64,000 nt of DNA from assembly GCF_011806455.1 (NCBI RefSeq), contig NZ_JAATOT010000007.1, positions 124,001 to 188,000 on the forward strand. The letters run 5' to 3'. The stretch comes from Celeribacter sp. HF31 (GTDB taxonomy: Bacteria > Pseudomonadota > Alphaproteobacteria > Rhodobacterales > Rhodobacteraceae). Under the pieces are notes generated by a model that worked only from the letters and a program-made list of their open reading frames with translations, searched no databases and was not told where the DNA came from. This document shows, piece after piece, positions 36,298 to 45,301 of this stretch (position 1 is the stretch's first letter; the number at the start of each line of letters is the position of its first letter). Both the position numbers and the translations under genes were made by a program.

Positions 36298-38408
36298 CTC
36301 CAGAACTTGCCCCAACGGTCTTCCAACTCGTTGGTTTGAGAGCCGCGCACGACCTCATAGAGGCGATTGCGCACATCAAGACGCGCGCCACCGTCCCGAA
36401 GAACCGGGCGGATCGTCGTGCCATAGCCGCCTTGCGTCGCGGCACCGCTGAGCCAATCGATCGGGACCGTAAAACGGATGCCCTTGTCGAAAGAGCCTTC
36501 GCCGAAATCATCGAAGGAGACATCAGTGAGGGTAAAGAAGGCGCCGACCCGGAAGCCGTTGTCGAATTCGCGATCCAAGGAGAAGGTCGCACCATAATCG
36601 CCCGCGAGATAACGTCCGACATCGACCTGACCCAGATAGCCCCCGCCGAAGTCATAATAGGCAGAGGCATGGCCGGTCACGATGTCATAATCCTGAAAGC
36701 CGAACAGCTGATCGAACTCGCGTTTCTTGGCGTAGTTGAGCTCGGCGCCCAGTGCGAGTGGCCCGTTGACGGGCTTCCAAAGCACCTCACCGGAGACGCC
36801 ACCATACATGGTTTCAAGATAGCCCGCCGTCACGCGGCCAAAAAGGTTTGTGCCGGGGCGGAAGAAATACTCCGCGGTCAGATGTTTGATCTCGAGGTCG
36901 GATTGCGTCGCATAGGACACGCTGTCGGTGCGCACATGCGGCAGGACAGAGTTCGAAGGCCGCGTGCTTTGATCGAGGTTGCCGACGACCGGCTGACGCA
37001 CTGTGCCTGAAAAGATCAGACCGCGCATGGGCGTAAAGGACGCTTCTGCCTGAAGACCCAGGTCGGCACGCACAGGATCGTCGGGATCGAACAGGGCCGG
37101 GTCGAGATAGGGGGTAAGGCGCCAGTCGAATTTCGGATAAATCCCAGCGATGGCTTGGGTTTCCGTCCGGGGCGCATCCTCGATCCGGGCGCGCGCGTAA
37201 GACCGCCATGTGCCATCCAGATCGTATTCCAACTCCTCGAGATCGGACCGGCGCAGCGTGGTGCGCGAGGTGGTCATGCCGTTCGCGGTGGCTTCGAGAC
37301 GAAAGGTCATGATCTCCGCCGGCAGGGTGTTGGCCAAAACCCGCGCGGTGCGTCCAAGCGCCTGAGCCGTCGCGGGGTAGCGATCATTGGCGAAGCGCAC
37401 GGTGGCGGTGGTGCCCGCGACCGAAATGCCCTCAAGAGCGATCCCCTCGGCCTCAAGCGCGGCATAGGTGCGGCTGTTCCGGGTTTGAATGCTGGCCTCA
37501 TCCCAGGACAGCGCGGCCGCGGTGCGACGCGGCAAAAGGGCGGGAGGTGCGTCTTCGATCCCGCTGCTATATTGCGGTCTTTGCGGATGGATCGGGAGGC
37601 TGGCCATAAACCCGATCTCGGAACCATGCAGCGCATAAGCCGTTAGGGCGCCGCCGTTTTTGAGCCCATAAGAGAGCGCGGCATTGATCGGTGTCTTATG
37701 CTCGAACCCGGCATTGGCGACTTCGGTGATATAAGCATCGGAGGAATATTCGAGCGCGACAGAGAGGCGCGGACTGATCTGATAGGTGAAACCGCCGAAC
37801 AGAGCCGCATCGCCATGGAACCATTGATCGATATCCAATTGCCCGGTATCGCCGCCCGCACCGAGATTTTCGGACCGGTTGTCAAAAGCGTCGGAGAAAA
37901 AGCTCAGCGGGTTCTGAAACCCGCCGTAGCTGCCTAGACGCCCCCAGCCGATGCCACCGGTCACAGAGAGGCGATCCTCCATGAAGTGCTTGGTCGCGGC
38001 GACATATTCGGAGCCATAGACGCCGGTGCCCCCGAAATCGCGCAGCCCCACAACCATGGAGGGTCGAAGCCCGGTTTCCTCGGCCAGCAAATACCCGAAA
38101 TCGAAACTGCGGTCATAGCGCGTGTCATCGCCGCCATCAAAGCTGTCCACGATCGCATAGCGGAAGGTGCCGAAGATACGAGGCGTAAGCTGGAAACTCA
38201 GGTTGTATTTTTGAACACCGCTGTGGAAGGCTGAGGACAAAAGCAGCGTGCCGTCCTCGAAGACCTCACCCGTCGGCATGTCGATCAGGCCGGGGGTCCC
38301 GAATTCCGAAACGGGGAAACGCAGTTCAACATCCTGAGCCTGAGCGGCGCCCATACTCAAGATCAGCAGAGAGGTCGAAAGTCCGAAGCTTTTGTGCAAT
38401 ACGGTCAC
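36294..38408 (-). CDS. yjbH: YjbH/GfcD-family outer-membrane polysaccharide protein
   Basis: A 704-residue protein starting at GTG 38408 with GGTGGA upstream. A signal peptide ends AAQAQ, about residue 24. The region ELRFPVSEFGTPGLIDMPTG and many Tyr/Phe-rich beta strands suggest an outer-membrane barrel, as in YjbH (DUF940). It is thought to be the secretion pore or assembly platform for exopolysaccharide. It is coupled to yjbF. In E. coli the four-gene unit includes YjbG, absent here. Confidence 0.87.
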   Translation of the reverse strand: MTVLHKSFGLSTSLLILSMGAAQAQDVELRFPVSEFGTPGLIDMPTGEVFEDGTLLLSSAFHSGVQKYNLSFQLTPRIFGTFRYAIVDSFDGGDDTRYDRSFDFGYLLAEETGLRPSMVVGLRDFGGTGVYGSEYVAATKHFMEDRLSVTGGIGWGRLGSYGGFQNPLSFFSDAFDNRSENLGAGGDTGQLDIDQWFHGDAALFGGFTYQISPRLSVALEYSSDAYITEVANAGFEHKTPINAALSYGLKNGGALTAYALHGSEIGFMASLPIHPQRPQYSSGIEDAPPALLPRRTAAALSWDEASIQTRNSRTYAALEAEGIALEGISVAGTTATVRFANDRYPATAQALGRTARVLANTLPAEIMTFRLEATANGMTTSRTTLRRSDLEELEYDLDGTWRSYARARIEDAPRTETQAIAGIYPKFDWRLTPYLDPALFDPDDPVRADLGLQAEASFTPMRGLIFSGTVRQPVVGNLDQSTRPSNSVLPHVRTDSVSYATQSDLEIKHLTAEYFFRPGTNLFGRVTAGYLETMYGGVSGEVLWKPVNGPLALGAELNYAKKREFDQLFGFQDYDIVTGHASAYYDFGGGYLGQVDVGRYLAGDYGATFSLDREFDNGFRVGAFFTLTDVSFDDFGEGSFDKGIRFTVPIDWLSGAATQGGYGTTIRPVLRDGGARLDVRNRLYEVVRGSQTNELEDRWGKFWR

Positions 38409-38649
38409 GGTTCCACCCACACGCGATGATTTTGCATTGCAGCATAGATGATCTGGACTCTCTGTGAACCCCAACCTTGAGTTGAGTGGCACCTCTGAGA
38501 CGATCTGTGTCAGAATTGCAGCGTGTTGCGCCTCCTGCGCACGCTGGTTTTCACATTTGATAAAGGATTTTCTTTAGCTCTTGGGCGAACCGCATCGAAG
38601 TCTCGGCTTTCGATGTGCGTGGCCTGAACCATGAGCAAAGGATCCTACC

Positions 38650-38916
38650 ATGTCTGACCCCTTCAAAAACCGCACACCGTCCCTGAACGGCCCGGCAACC
38701 GATCTCAGCCCGGTGACGCCCTCTGACACCACTGATTTGGAGACTGTCGCGGTTGCATTGTATATCGAAGGTGCCGGGACTCTGTCTTTGGAAACCCAAA
38801 AGAACGAAACGCGCACCGTCGCAGTTGGAGACTTTGCCATTTTGCCTGTGGGCGTGCGGCGCGTGAACGCAACGGGCACCACCGCGACAGGCATTCACGC
38901 ATTTATCGTGGGGTGA
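38650..38916 (+). CDS. ghsA: Gene-transfer-agent head-spike base protein (rcc01079/GhsA-like)
   Basis: An 88-residue protein (MSDPFKNRTPSLNGPATDLSPVTPSD; ending VGVRRVNATGTTATGIHAFIVG). The pattern VALYIEGAGTLSL...VGDFAILPVGVRRV..TGTTA is that of the spike-base family first seen as Rhodobacter capsulatus rcc01079. There it forms the base of head spikes that bind the recipient's capsule. AAAGGATCC precedes the ATG. The next gene, 4 bases on, is the likely fibre. Recognition is from memory of the family. Confidence 0.7.
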   Translation: MSDPFKNRTPSLNGPATDLSPVTPSDTTDLETVAVALYIEGAGTLSLETQKNETRTVAVGDFAILPVGVRRVNATGTTATGIHAFIVG

Positions 38917-38920
38917 ACTG

Positions 38921-39682
38921 ATGTTTGGCCTCGATTGGAATATCTCGACATTGTCAGCCAAACGACGAGAATCGGAGTTTTCTCCGGCGTCATTGGCTGG
39001 TCTTGTCGCGTGGTATGATGCAAGCGACCTGTCTGCTTTGTATCAGGACACGGCCATGACAACTGCGGTGACCCAAACGGGCGATCCGGTCGCAGCGATG
39101 TTGGATAAGAGCGGCAATGGCAATCATATGACGCAAACCTCAGCGGCCGCCCGGCCGCTATATGGCACCAACACTGATCAGCATTGGCTCGCATTTGACG
39201 GGGTGGATGACTTTATGTCCGTGGCGGCCCCGATCAGCGACTATAGCTTTACAATGGTCGTGGCTGTTGAAGATGTCGGGAGTTCACGCGGCCTGGCCAC
39301 GCTGAACCAAGACGGCAGCCGTTATTGGAGTATACACGCCGGGGACTTAGGGGACCCAACCACATATCGTGTGCTTGATCGTCAAGGGGCAGCGACAACC
39401 TATGAAACATCACAAAATGTGCCAAGCGGCCCTGCCGTTGTTTTAGGACAATGGATCTCTGGCGCGACGTCCATTTCGGTTGACGACGCGACTTTCTCGT
39501 CCGTTGCGACAAGCGGGACCTACGGTCCGGCTGTCGATCTCCGCCTATGTTCATTCAGAGCGGGCAATTTTACAGCAGGGAAAGTGCATGGCCTGGCAGT
39601 GTATGACCGCGTGCTGACGGCCAGTGAGCGCACCCTCTTGGTCTCCTTTATGGCCCAGAAACAGGGCCGGAGCTTGGTGTGA
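38921..39682 (+). CDS. LamG/concanavalin-like phage-type receptor-binding protein (GhsB-like candidate)
   Basis: A 253-residue protein. After about 25 residues, the segment LAGLVAWYDASDLSALYQD ... MLDKSGNGNHMTQ..AA.RP is typical of jelly-roll (LamG/ConA-like) domains on phage tail and virion proteins. The C-terminus VHGLAVYDRVLTASERT also fits the fold. It is translated right after the spike-base gene, the same order as rcc01079-rcc01080 in the R. capsulatus gene transfer agent. It likely forms the sugar-binding tip of the spike. An unrelated surface lectin is the alternative. Confidence 0.65.
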   Translation: MFGLDWNISTLSAKRRESEFSPASLAGLVAWYDASDLSALYQDTAMTTAVTQTGDPVAAMLDKSGNGNHMTQTSAAARPLYGTNTDQHWLAFDGVDDFMSVAAPISDYSFTMVVAVEDVGSSRGLATLNQDGSRYWSIHAGDLGDPTTYRVLDRQGAATTYETSQNVPSGPAVVLGQWISGATSISVDDATFSSVATSGTYGPAVDLRLCSFRAGNFTAGKVHGLAVYDRVLTASERTLLVSFMAQKQGRSLV

Positions 39683-39770
39683 GGGGCGACGAAGGGAAGG
39701 CTAACGCCTTGTTCTCGACACGAGATAAGACAAGGTGTATTTCCATAGGCCATTCTCAGGAGGTTTTCCG

Positions 39771-40358
39771 ATGCCTGCCACGCCCCCCGAAAAGAACGCT
39801 CTATCAGCCTCTGTGGTGGCTGATAGAGACGCGCCGAATTTTTCCTTTGGTCACCGCCTGAAACGACTGATTTGGAGTATCTTGTGGACGCTCCTTGCCT
39901 CCTGGACCCCTCCTCAGATGGGCGCGTGGCGGCGGTTTCTGTTGCGCTCATTTGGCGCAAAGATTGATCGGACCGCGAGCGTGCGGGGCGGCGCAAAAAT
40001 TTGGTATCCGCCCAATCTTGAAATGGCCGCGAACTCCGTTCTGGCAGATAGGGTTCAGTGCTACAATATGGCCCCGATTTCCATCGGAGAAGGGACAATT
40101 GTCTCGCAGGGCGCCTTTCTATGCGGGGGCACACATGATTTCCGGCTCGCATCGAATCCCCTTCAAACCCGGCCCATTGTTTTGGGCCCACAAGTCTGGG
40201 TCGCAGCGGATGCATTTGTTGGCCCCGGCGTGACGGTGCCTGAAGGCTGTGTCATAGGGGCGAGGGCTGTCATCTCCGGCACGCTCGAACCCTGGAGTGT
40301 TTATGCCGGCAATCCCGCCAAACGGATCAAGGCGAGGCCGTTTGATCCCAACGCGTGA
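39771..40358 (+). CDS. WcaF-like O-acetyltransferase (left-handed beta-helix)
   Basis: A 195-residue hexapeptide-repeat acetyltransferase. The start ATG 39771 has CAGGAGG. An N-terminal helix (LIWSILWTLLASWTP) leads to the beta-helix with repeats ending in IGARAVISGTL and the usual AGNPAKRIK tail. The active histidine is in GGTHDF. It resembles WcaF-type enzymes that acetylate exopolysaccharide sugars with acetyl-CoA. It sits 3' of the spike pair and converges with the GT2 gene. Confidence 0.88.
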   Translation: MPATPPEKNALSASVVADRDAPNFSFGHRLKRLIWSILWTLLASWTPPQMGAWRRFLLRSFGAKIDRTASVRGGAKIWYPPNLEMAANSVLADRVQCYNMAPISIGEGTIVSQGAFLCGGTHDFRLASNPLQTRPIVLGPQVWVAADAFVGPGVTVPEGCVIGARAVISGTLEPWSVYAGNPAKRIKARPFDPNA

Positions 40359-40364
40359 TCTTGG

Positions 40365-41249
40365 CTACAAAACACCTTCGTCCTGCAACAGAGCGTAGGC
40401 AGTTTTATTGGCTTTTTCTGCACGTTTGTTCAATTCGTACAGCTTGGCCTCTACGAGGGTGCGATACCAATAGGCCTGAAGAAAGTGGAAAAAGAAGCCT
40501 TCCTTCCCATCCAGAAACCCCCGGCCCAGCACATAGCGATAAAAAAAGTACAAACTCGCCCGCAGCGTCGAAGGAATACGCGTGTAAACCTTTTCCTTGA
40601 GCCATCTTTTGCGTGCGGCCTGGCCTGAGAGTTTCTCCTCTGACGTACGCTTGCCCTCTTCAGCTTCGATCCGCGAAATGGCTTCGAGTGAGGCATACCC
40701 ATTGTGCTTCTCAACCCACCAACTCAGTGGATTGAGATTTTCATCGACAAGATCGCCACCTTCGAGCACCGCAGTACGCGGCGACTTGAGAACGATATGC
40801 TCGTCCATGCGCCGCTGTTCCATCCGGCCTTGGCCCGTGCGCCACAGACGCATGATCTTGAGCGGGTAGAAAAACCCATGCGTGATAGGGCGCCCGAGAA
40901 AGACAATTTTGCGGCGTAGATAATACCCGTTGAGGGCTTCATCTGCCCAATCGCGAGACAGGGCCGACCGCAATCCGGCATCCAGATACTCATCCGCGTC
41001 GATCCGCAGCGTCCAATCCGACGAAACCCCGACCTCATCTAGCGCCCACTGGAACTGAGCCGCATGGCCGGGCCAAGGATTTTGAAACACCTCTGCGCCG
41101 AGACCTTCGGCAATTTCTACGGTACGATCCGTGGAAAAACTGTCGATGACGCAAACCCGCTCCACAACGTCCTCAAGAGAGCGAAGGCAACGTTCAATAT
41201 GTTGTTCTTCATTGAACGTGAGAATAATGGCCGTAATGGACTGTGCCAT
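40365..41249 (-). CDS. Family 2 glycosyltransferase
   Basis: A 294-residue GT-A fold enzyme of the WaaE/KdtX-like branch. It has ITAIILTFNEEQHIERCL at the N-terminus, the DxD-like RIDADEYLD at about residue 85, and a C-terminal amphipathic segment. The start is set at ATG 41249; a TTG two codons earlier is possible. It adds a sugar to a lipid-linked repeat unit; the sugar is unknown. It is divergent from the sulfotransferase at 41373. Confidence 0.85.
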   Translation of the reverse strand: MAQSITAIILTFNEEQHIERCLRSLEDVVERVCVIDSFSTDRTVEIAEGLGAEVFQNPWPGHAAQFQWALDEVGVSSDWTLRIDADEYLDAGLRSALSRDWADEALNGYYLRRKIVFLGRPITHGFFYPLKIMRLWRTGQGRMEQRRMDEHIVLKSPRTAVLEGGDLVDENLNPLSWWVEKHNGYASLEAISRIEAEEGKRTSEEKLSGQAARKRWLKEKVYTRIPSTLRASLYFFYRYVLGRGFLDGKEGFFFHFLQAYWYRTLVEAKLYELNKRAEKANKTAYALLQDEGVL

Positions 41250-41372
41250 GCTCAAATCCTATCCTCTGGGCCAAACATTATTCCTGCCTCAACTATACAA
41301 TGTTGCACCATTTGTTCAAAGCTGTTTGAATACTTTGTATCATCCCCACACAAGCCGATAGACCTCGTTCAT

Positions 41373-42119
41373 ATGATTGTTTCCAAATCGAAAAATCTTA
41401 TCTACTGTCGTGTGCCGAAATCCGCGAGCACGAGCGTCTCTGCAGCTCTTGAGCCCTATGCCGACCCCTTCCCCGCAACAGGCGTCGCGCGGGCTCTGCG
41501 CAAGATCGGCTTGGGCGGCTTGCACCATCGATTGTTCAACTTTCGCAATCACAGCCATTTGAGTTTCAAGGCCGCGGAACAGATCTTGCCCTCGCGGTTT
41601 TTTGACGGCGCCCTGAAATTCACCGTCGTACGTCATCCGCTCTCATGGAGCGTTTCCTATTACAATCATGTTCTAAGAGATAATTTGCCTCCGCAATATA
41701 AGGAGGTCTTCAAAGAGGTGCGCACCGCGCAATCTTTCGACTATTTCCTGGATTGGCTTAAAGACAAGCCCAGACGCCCGATTTCCACACAGCTTATTGA
41801 TGAAAAAGGGGACTACCTTACCGATCACGTCGTTCGATGTGAGAATTTGATGGCAGAAGCCTCGGAGCTTTTGCAGGGGCACGGAATTCAAATATCCGTT
41901 CCGCGCCTGAATGCCGGGCAATATCGTGAACTGGAACTTTCTTCCTCTCAAAGAGAAAAAATATTCGATCTTTACGGGGATGACATGAAGGCCTTCGGCT
42001 ATGACGAAAGCGGCGCCCTGAGCCAACCTCACCTCAGCGCGACGGAGACAACACGTGCCGTTGCGGCTCAGCTAGGGGCTTCTGGTCTTGCCAAATACGA
42101 TTGCTGGAACCCGTTCTAA
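41373..42119 (+). CDS. Sulfotransferase-family protein
   Basis: A 248-residue PAPS-dependent sulfotransferase-like protein. The 5'-phosphosulfate loop reads CRVPKSASTS (about residues 12-21), and the 3'-phosphate motif is VVRHPLSWSVS (about 88-98). It resembles carbohydrate sulfotransferases (sulfotransfer_2). An open frame continues upstream, but ATG 41373 starts at the conserved fold. The upstream 120 bp are AT-rich. Within this locus it likely sulfates the exopolysaccharide. It converges with a GT4 gene 6 bases away. Confidence 0.8.
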   Translation: MIVSKSKNLIYCRVPKSASTSVSAALEPYADPFPATGVARALRKIGLGGLHHRLFNFRNHSHLSFKAAEQILPSRFFDGALKFTVVRHPLSWSVSYYNHVLRDNLPPQYKEVFKEVRTAQSFDYFLDWLKDKPRRPISTQLIDEKGDYLTDHVVRCENLMAEASELLQGHGIQISVPRLNAGQYRELELSSSQREKIFDLYGDDMKAFGYDESGALSQPHLSATETTRAVAAQLGASGLAKYDCWNPF

Positions 42120-42125
42120 AACAAA

Positions 42126-43277
42126 TTACGACGGAGCATGATCCCTGATCGCGCCTTCGAGTTGCTCCTGCAAGGCCGAATAGGCGCTTTCGAGGGAGAA
42201 AAACCGATCATAGGTCGGGCGGGTTGCCTGCTTCATCGCGGTGTAATCCCCCTCCGGCATGGAGAGGAAAGTTTCAAGCATTTCCCCGGTGCTATCGGTT
42301 GTGTCTTCGCACACCAGACCGGCCCCGTTTTCAATGATCTCCTTGTAGATATTCACCTTGTCGGAAATCAATACGGGCGTGCCAGCCGACAAAGCTTCCG
42401 CGACAACCTGGCCAAAATTTTCCTGATGCGACGGCAGGACAAAGGCCCGAGCCCGCGCGAAGAGCGCCTTTTTGGCATCCCCGGAAACCGCCCCGGTCCA
42501 AATGACGCGATCGCTTAGCCCCATATCCTGAACCATGTCCTTGAGGGTGTCGCCGTATTCATTCCGATCCGGCCCGGCAAGAACAAGGTCCACATCCGGG
42601 AAACGATCCGCAAGACCCGCAAAGGCTTGGAGCAAATTGTCGATGGCTTTCTTTGGATGAATGCGGCTGAGAAACAGCAGGTAAGGACGCGTCATGTCAC
42701 GCCCTTGAAAACACTCCAATCCGATCTCCTGCGGGGCCTCGATGGATTGATCCGCGGCACAATACGAAACCGCAAGACCATTGTAAGTGTTATGCCCAAA
42801 AAACGCATTTCTGGCGAGTGTCTGTTCTTCCTGACAGGTGAACAACACCTGCGAAGCCCCACTCAACATCCGGCCCTGCCATAGCGCCCAATACACATGT
42901 TTGATCAGGTTTTTTATGGGCTTAATCTTCTTGAAATAGGGGTCCAGCATCCCGTGTGGGTAAAGAACCCAAGGCACGGCATTTTTACGCAGAGCGGGAT
43001 ACCCGCCGATAACGGCCGTATTCCAAAGTCCGTGCACGATGGCGACATCGCATGTCGCACAGGCGTCATTGACAGCGCGCTGGACACCGCTGCGGGATTT
43101 CGACGCAAGGATGACGGGGAAAGGAAACTCCTCCAGCCAGGATGAACTTGCCGGATCGGTCGAGACAAAAACTGAGCTATGCCCGTGCCTCGCGCGCTCT
43201 TTGGCCATGTTCATTGCGAAGGCTAAAGGTCCGCCCTGATCAGGGTTCACTGAGTCGATTATGTGTAGGACCCTCAC
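42126..43277 (-). CDS. Family 4 glycosyltransferase
   Basis: A 383-residue GT-B fold glycosyltransferase starting at GTG 43277 (VRVLHIIDSVNPDQGGP). The nucleotide-sugar site is in FVLPSHQENFGQVVAEALSAGTPVL, the EX7E-type motif. It is the last gene of the minus-strand assembly operon that runs from 51611 to 42126, 13 bases after the sulfotransferase-like gene. Sugar specificity unknown. Confidence 0.9.
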   Translation of the reverse strand: MRVLHIIDSVNPDQGGPLAFAMNMAKERARHGHSSVFVSTDPASSSWLEEFPFPVILASKSRSGVQRAVNDACATCDVAIVHGLWNTAVIGGYPALRKNAVPWVLYPHGMLDPYFKKIKPIKNLIKHVYWALWQGRMLSGASQVLFTCQEEQTLARNAFFGHNTYNGLAVSYCAADQSIEAPQEIGLECFQGRDMTRPYLLFLSRIHPKKAIDNLLQAFAGLADRFPDVDLVLAGPDRNEYGDTLKDMVQDMGLSDRVIWTGAVSGDAKKALFARARAFVLPSHQENFGQVVAEALSAGTPVLISDKVNIYKEIIENGAGLVCEDTTDSTGEMLETFLSMPEGDYTAMKQATRPTYDRFFSLESAYSALQEQLEGAIRDHAPS

Positions 43278-43290
43278 GAAAACACCTCAC

Positions 43291-44019
43291 TCATTGCGCA
43301 CGCGATGCGTGAATTTCTAAATATTTGTCGTACAAACGGTTCGCCCGCTCCAGATCGCTGCGAAATGTCGGGCTTTCCTGCTCAAGGGTCCGCAATTCAG
43401 CCTCAAGCGTTTCTTTAATCCGGTTTCTCAACGGGTTCGGTTTTGCGTGATATCCCAGTGTCCGGGCTTCCTTTCCGTCCGGGAATTCCGTCACAAATTG
43501 TGTCCCAAACTTACGGTTCACATTCGTGATCACGGTTTCAACCGACTTGGTCGCCTCTGAAAAAGGCGCAATGACGACACGATCCAAATGGGGCTCCAAA
43601 GCCTCATAGAACGTGAGCCAGGCCTTGATCGTATCTTCGAAGGGCTCCACATTTTTGTCACCGCCTTCGCGCTCGGCGGCTTCAGCGACCAGCGACTTCA
43701 TGGACAAAATCGCGCTTCGGGGCTCCCGGATCAGAGCGACGCAAGGCAGGTTGAGCTCGATCCCTCTCAAAAGCTGGGCGACGTGATGCAGATGATGCGC
43801 AACTTGGATGTCTTCCGGTTGACGATCAATGAAAGCATGCGCGGTGGAGCTGTTCGCCGAACGCGGGAACCCCTCGATGACGATATCGGAAGCCGCGGTG
43901 ACACACCGGTCATTCATCCGTCCCGTCAAACGCCGCAATGCGTAATACAGGCTTGGCGTCCTTGTGGACCAAATCGTCAGATTATATCTCAAACGACGTA
44001 TAACTGAGGTCTTGAGCAT
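43291..44019 (-). CDS. Sulfotransferase-like protein
   Basis: A 242-residue protein with the P-loop-like EGFPRSANSSTAHAF (about residues 49-63), where PAPS binds in sulfotransferases, and LIREPRSAILSMKSL, resembling the 3'-phosphate motif. Start ATG 44019. It lies between wzx and a glycosyltransferase in the same operon. With the gene at 41373 it is the second candidate for sulfating the polymer. Weaker match than the first. Confidence 0.7.
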   Translation of the reverse strand: MLKTSVIRRLRYNLTIWSTRTPSLYYALRRLTGRMNDRCVTAASDIVIEGFPRSANSSTAHAFIDRQPEDIQVAHHLHHVAQLLRGIELNLPCVALIREPRSAILSMKSLVAEAAEREGGDKNVEPFEDTIKAWLTFYEALEPHLDRVVIAPFSEATKSVETVITNVNRKFGTQFVTEFPDGKEARTLGYHAKPNPLRNRIKETLEAELRTLEQESPTFRSDLERANRLYDKYLEIHASRAQ

Positions 44020-44035
44020 AGGGTCTCTCACTTGG

Positions 44036-45301
44036 TTATTTTGGTTTCTGAACGATGCCACTGACAATCAGATCGACACTTGCCGCGATAGCGATAATGG
44101 CCGCGAACCCCAGCTGAAGCTGGAACGCGCCAACGATCGTTGAGATGTCCAGCGAAAAGATCGCGGCGACAATCCAAACGAAGAAGAGAGGTATCTGAAG
44201 AAGATTGAACCTTATCCACCCACGGCTGCCAATCAGATTTCGGTAGATGGTCGCAAGCCGTGTTGCGGCCGAGACGCTGACTGCCCAAAGAACTTCCACT
44301 TGCAGCCCGGCATAGTTGTCACCGATGAGCCAAAGCATTGCGTCGGGATACAGATAGGTCAACGCAATCAGGACCAGACACGGAAGAGCAGCCAGAAAAA
44401 CGAGTCCAAAAAGCAGCGAAATCAAATGCTCTTTTGCGCGCGTGTAGATCGGAATGAGGAAGGCGGAAGAGAACATCATCAAAGGCACAAGGATGAAACC
44501 GATACGCCCCAAAGCCCCAAAGCCCGCGACATCCGTGCCCGTGCCAAAAAGGCTCAACAGAACCAGAATGATCTGGGCCTGAAGAACCATGTAAATTTCA
44601 ACAGGCAGCTGTTTTCGAACACTGTCTTTGATGATGTCGATATCGGATTGGTCAATTGCGGCCTCCCGCACAGGCACAAGGCGATGCACCCAACGCACAA
44701 TGAATGGCACACGAGAGAGCGACACAAGAACGCTGAGCACCACGGCAGAAATCACGTTCAGAAAACTGAGAAGATAGAGAGCCGTTGCGCCCGTCAGGCG
44801 CAAGGCCGCAAGTATCGTATCGAGCATTTGAACGCGCGTGGTGAGATGCGCATAGAACAGGATTTGATCGACGAGCCGGGTCTGCATGTCCGCCCACCAC
44901 ATCGCGAATAAAAGACCGCATAAAGCGACGATTTCCCCGAAAGATGCGCCGTTCTTGTGCAGCAGCCAGGCCGTCAGAAACACCACCGGAGGAAGGGTCC
45001 AAAGAGAAACAGAGCGGCGCACGGTCAAAACCGCCTTCACCGCCTGAGCGGCGCGCGCCTTGTCGGGCCAGACTCGGCCTAGGATGGATGCATATCCAAA
45101 ATGTGTTCCACCCTTGGTGATCACATTCATGGTCCCGATCAATGTGATCATCACCGTGTAGAGCGCGTAATCGGGCACGGGCATCCAGCGCGCCAGGAAA
45201 AGCCCAGTGACCGCCGCAAGCCCCTGCGCCCCGGCACTTCCAGTTAGGAAAATGAGGGCCCTTGGCGCATGTTGGGCCATCTTGCGCGCAAGCGAACTCA
45301 T
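44036..45301 (-). CDS. wzx: Polysaccharide flippase (Wzx-like, MATE/MOP fold)
   Basis: A 421-residue membrane protein with about 12 hydrophobic helices over its whole length. N-terminal FLTGSAGAQGLAAVTGLFLARW is typical of oligosaccharide flippases. It would move lipid-linked repeat units across the inner membrane. The ATG at 45301 overlaps the upstream glycosyltransferase stop (ATGA). Confidence 0.88.
   Translation of the reverse strand: MSSLARKMAQHAPRALIFLTGSAGAQGLAAVTGLFLARWMPVPDYALYTVMITLIGTMNVITKGGTHFGYASILGRVWPDKARAAQAVKAVLTVRRSVSLWTLPPVVFLTAWLLHKNGASFGEIVALCGLLFAMWWADMQTRLVDQILFYAHLTTRVQMLDTILAALRLTGATALYLLSFLNVISAVVLSVLVSLSRVPFIVRWVHRLVPVREAAIDQSDIDIIKDSVRKQLPVEIYMVLQAQIILVLLSLFGTGTDVAGFGALGRIGFILVPLMMFSSAFLIPIYTRAKEHLISLLFGLVFLAALPCLVLIALTYLYPDAMLWLIGDNYAGLQVEVLWAVSVSAATRLATIYRNLIGSRGWIRFNLLQIPLFFVWIVAAIFSLDISTIVGAFQLQLGFAAIIAIAASVDLIVSGIVQKPK

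Noticed and set aside
38650-39682. Spike genes considered as part of a prophage
   Set aside because: No capsid, terminase, integrase or tail genes adjoin them; polysaccharide genes flank both sides.
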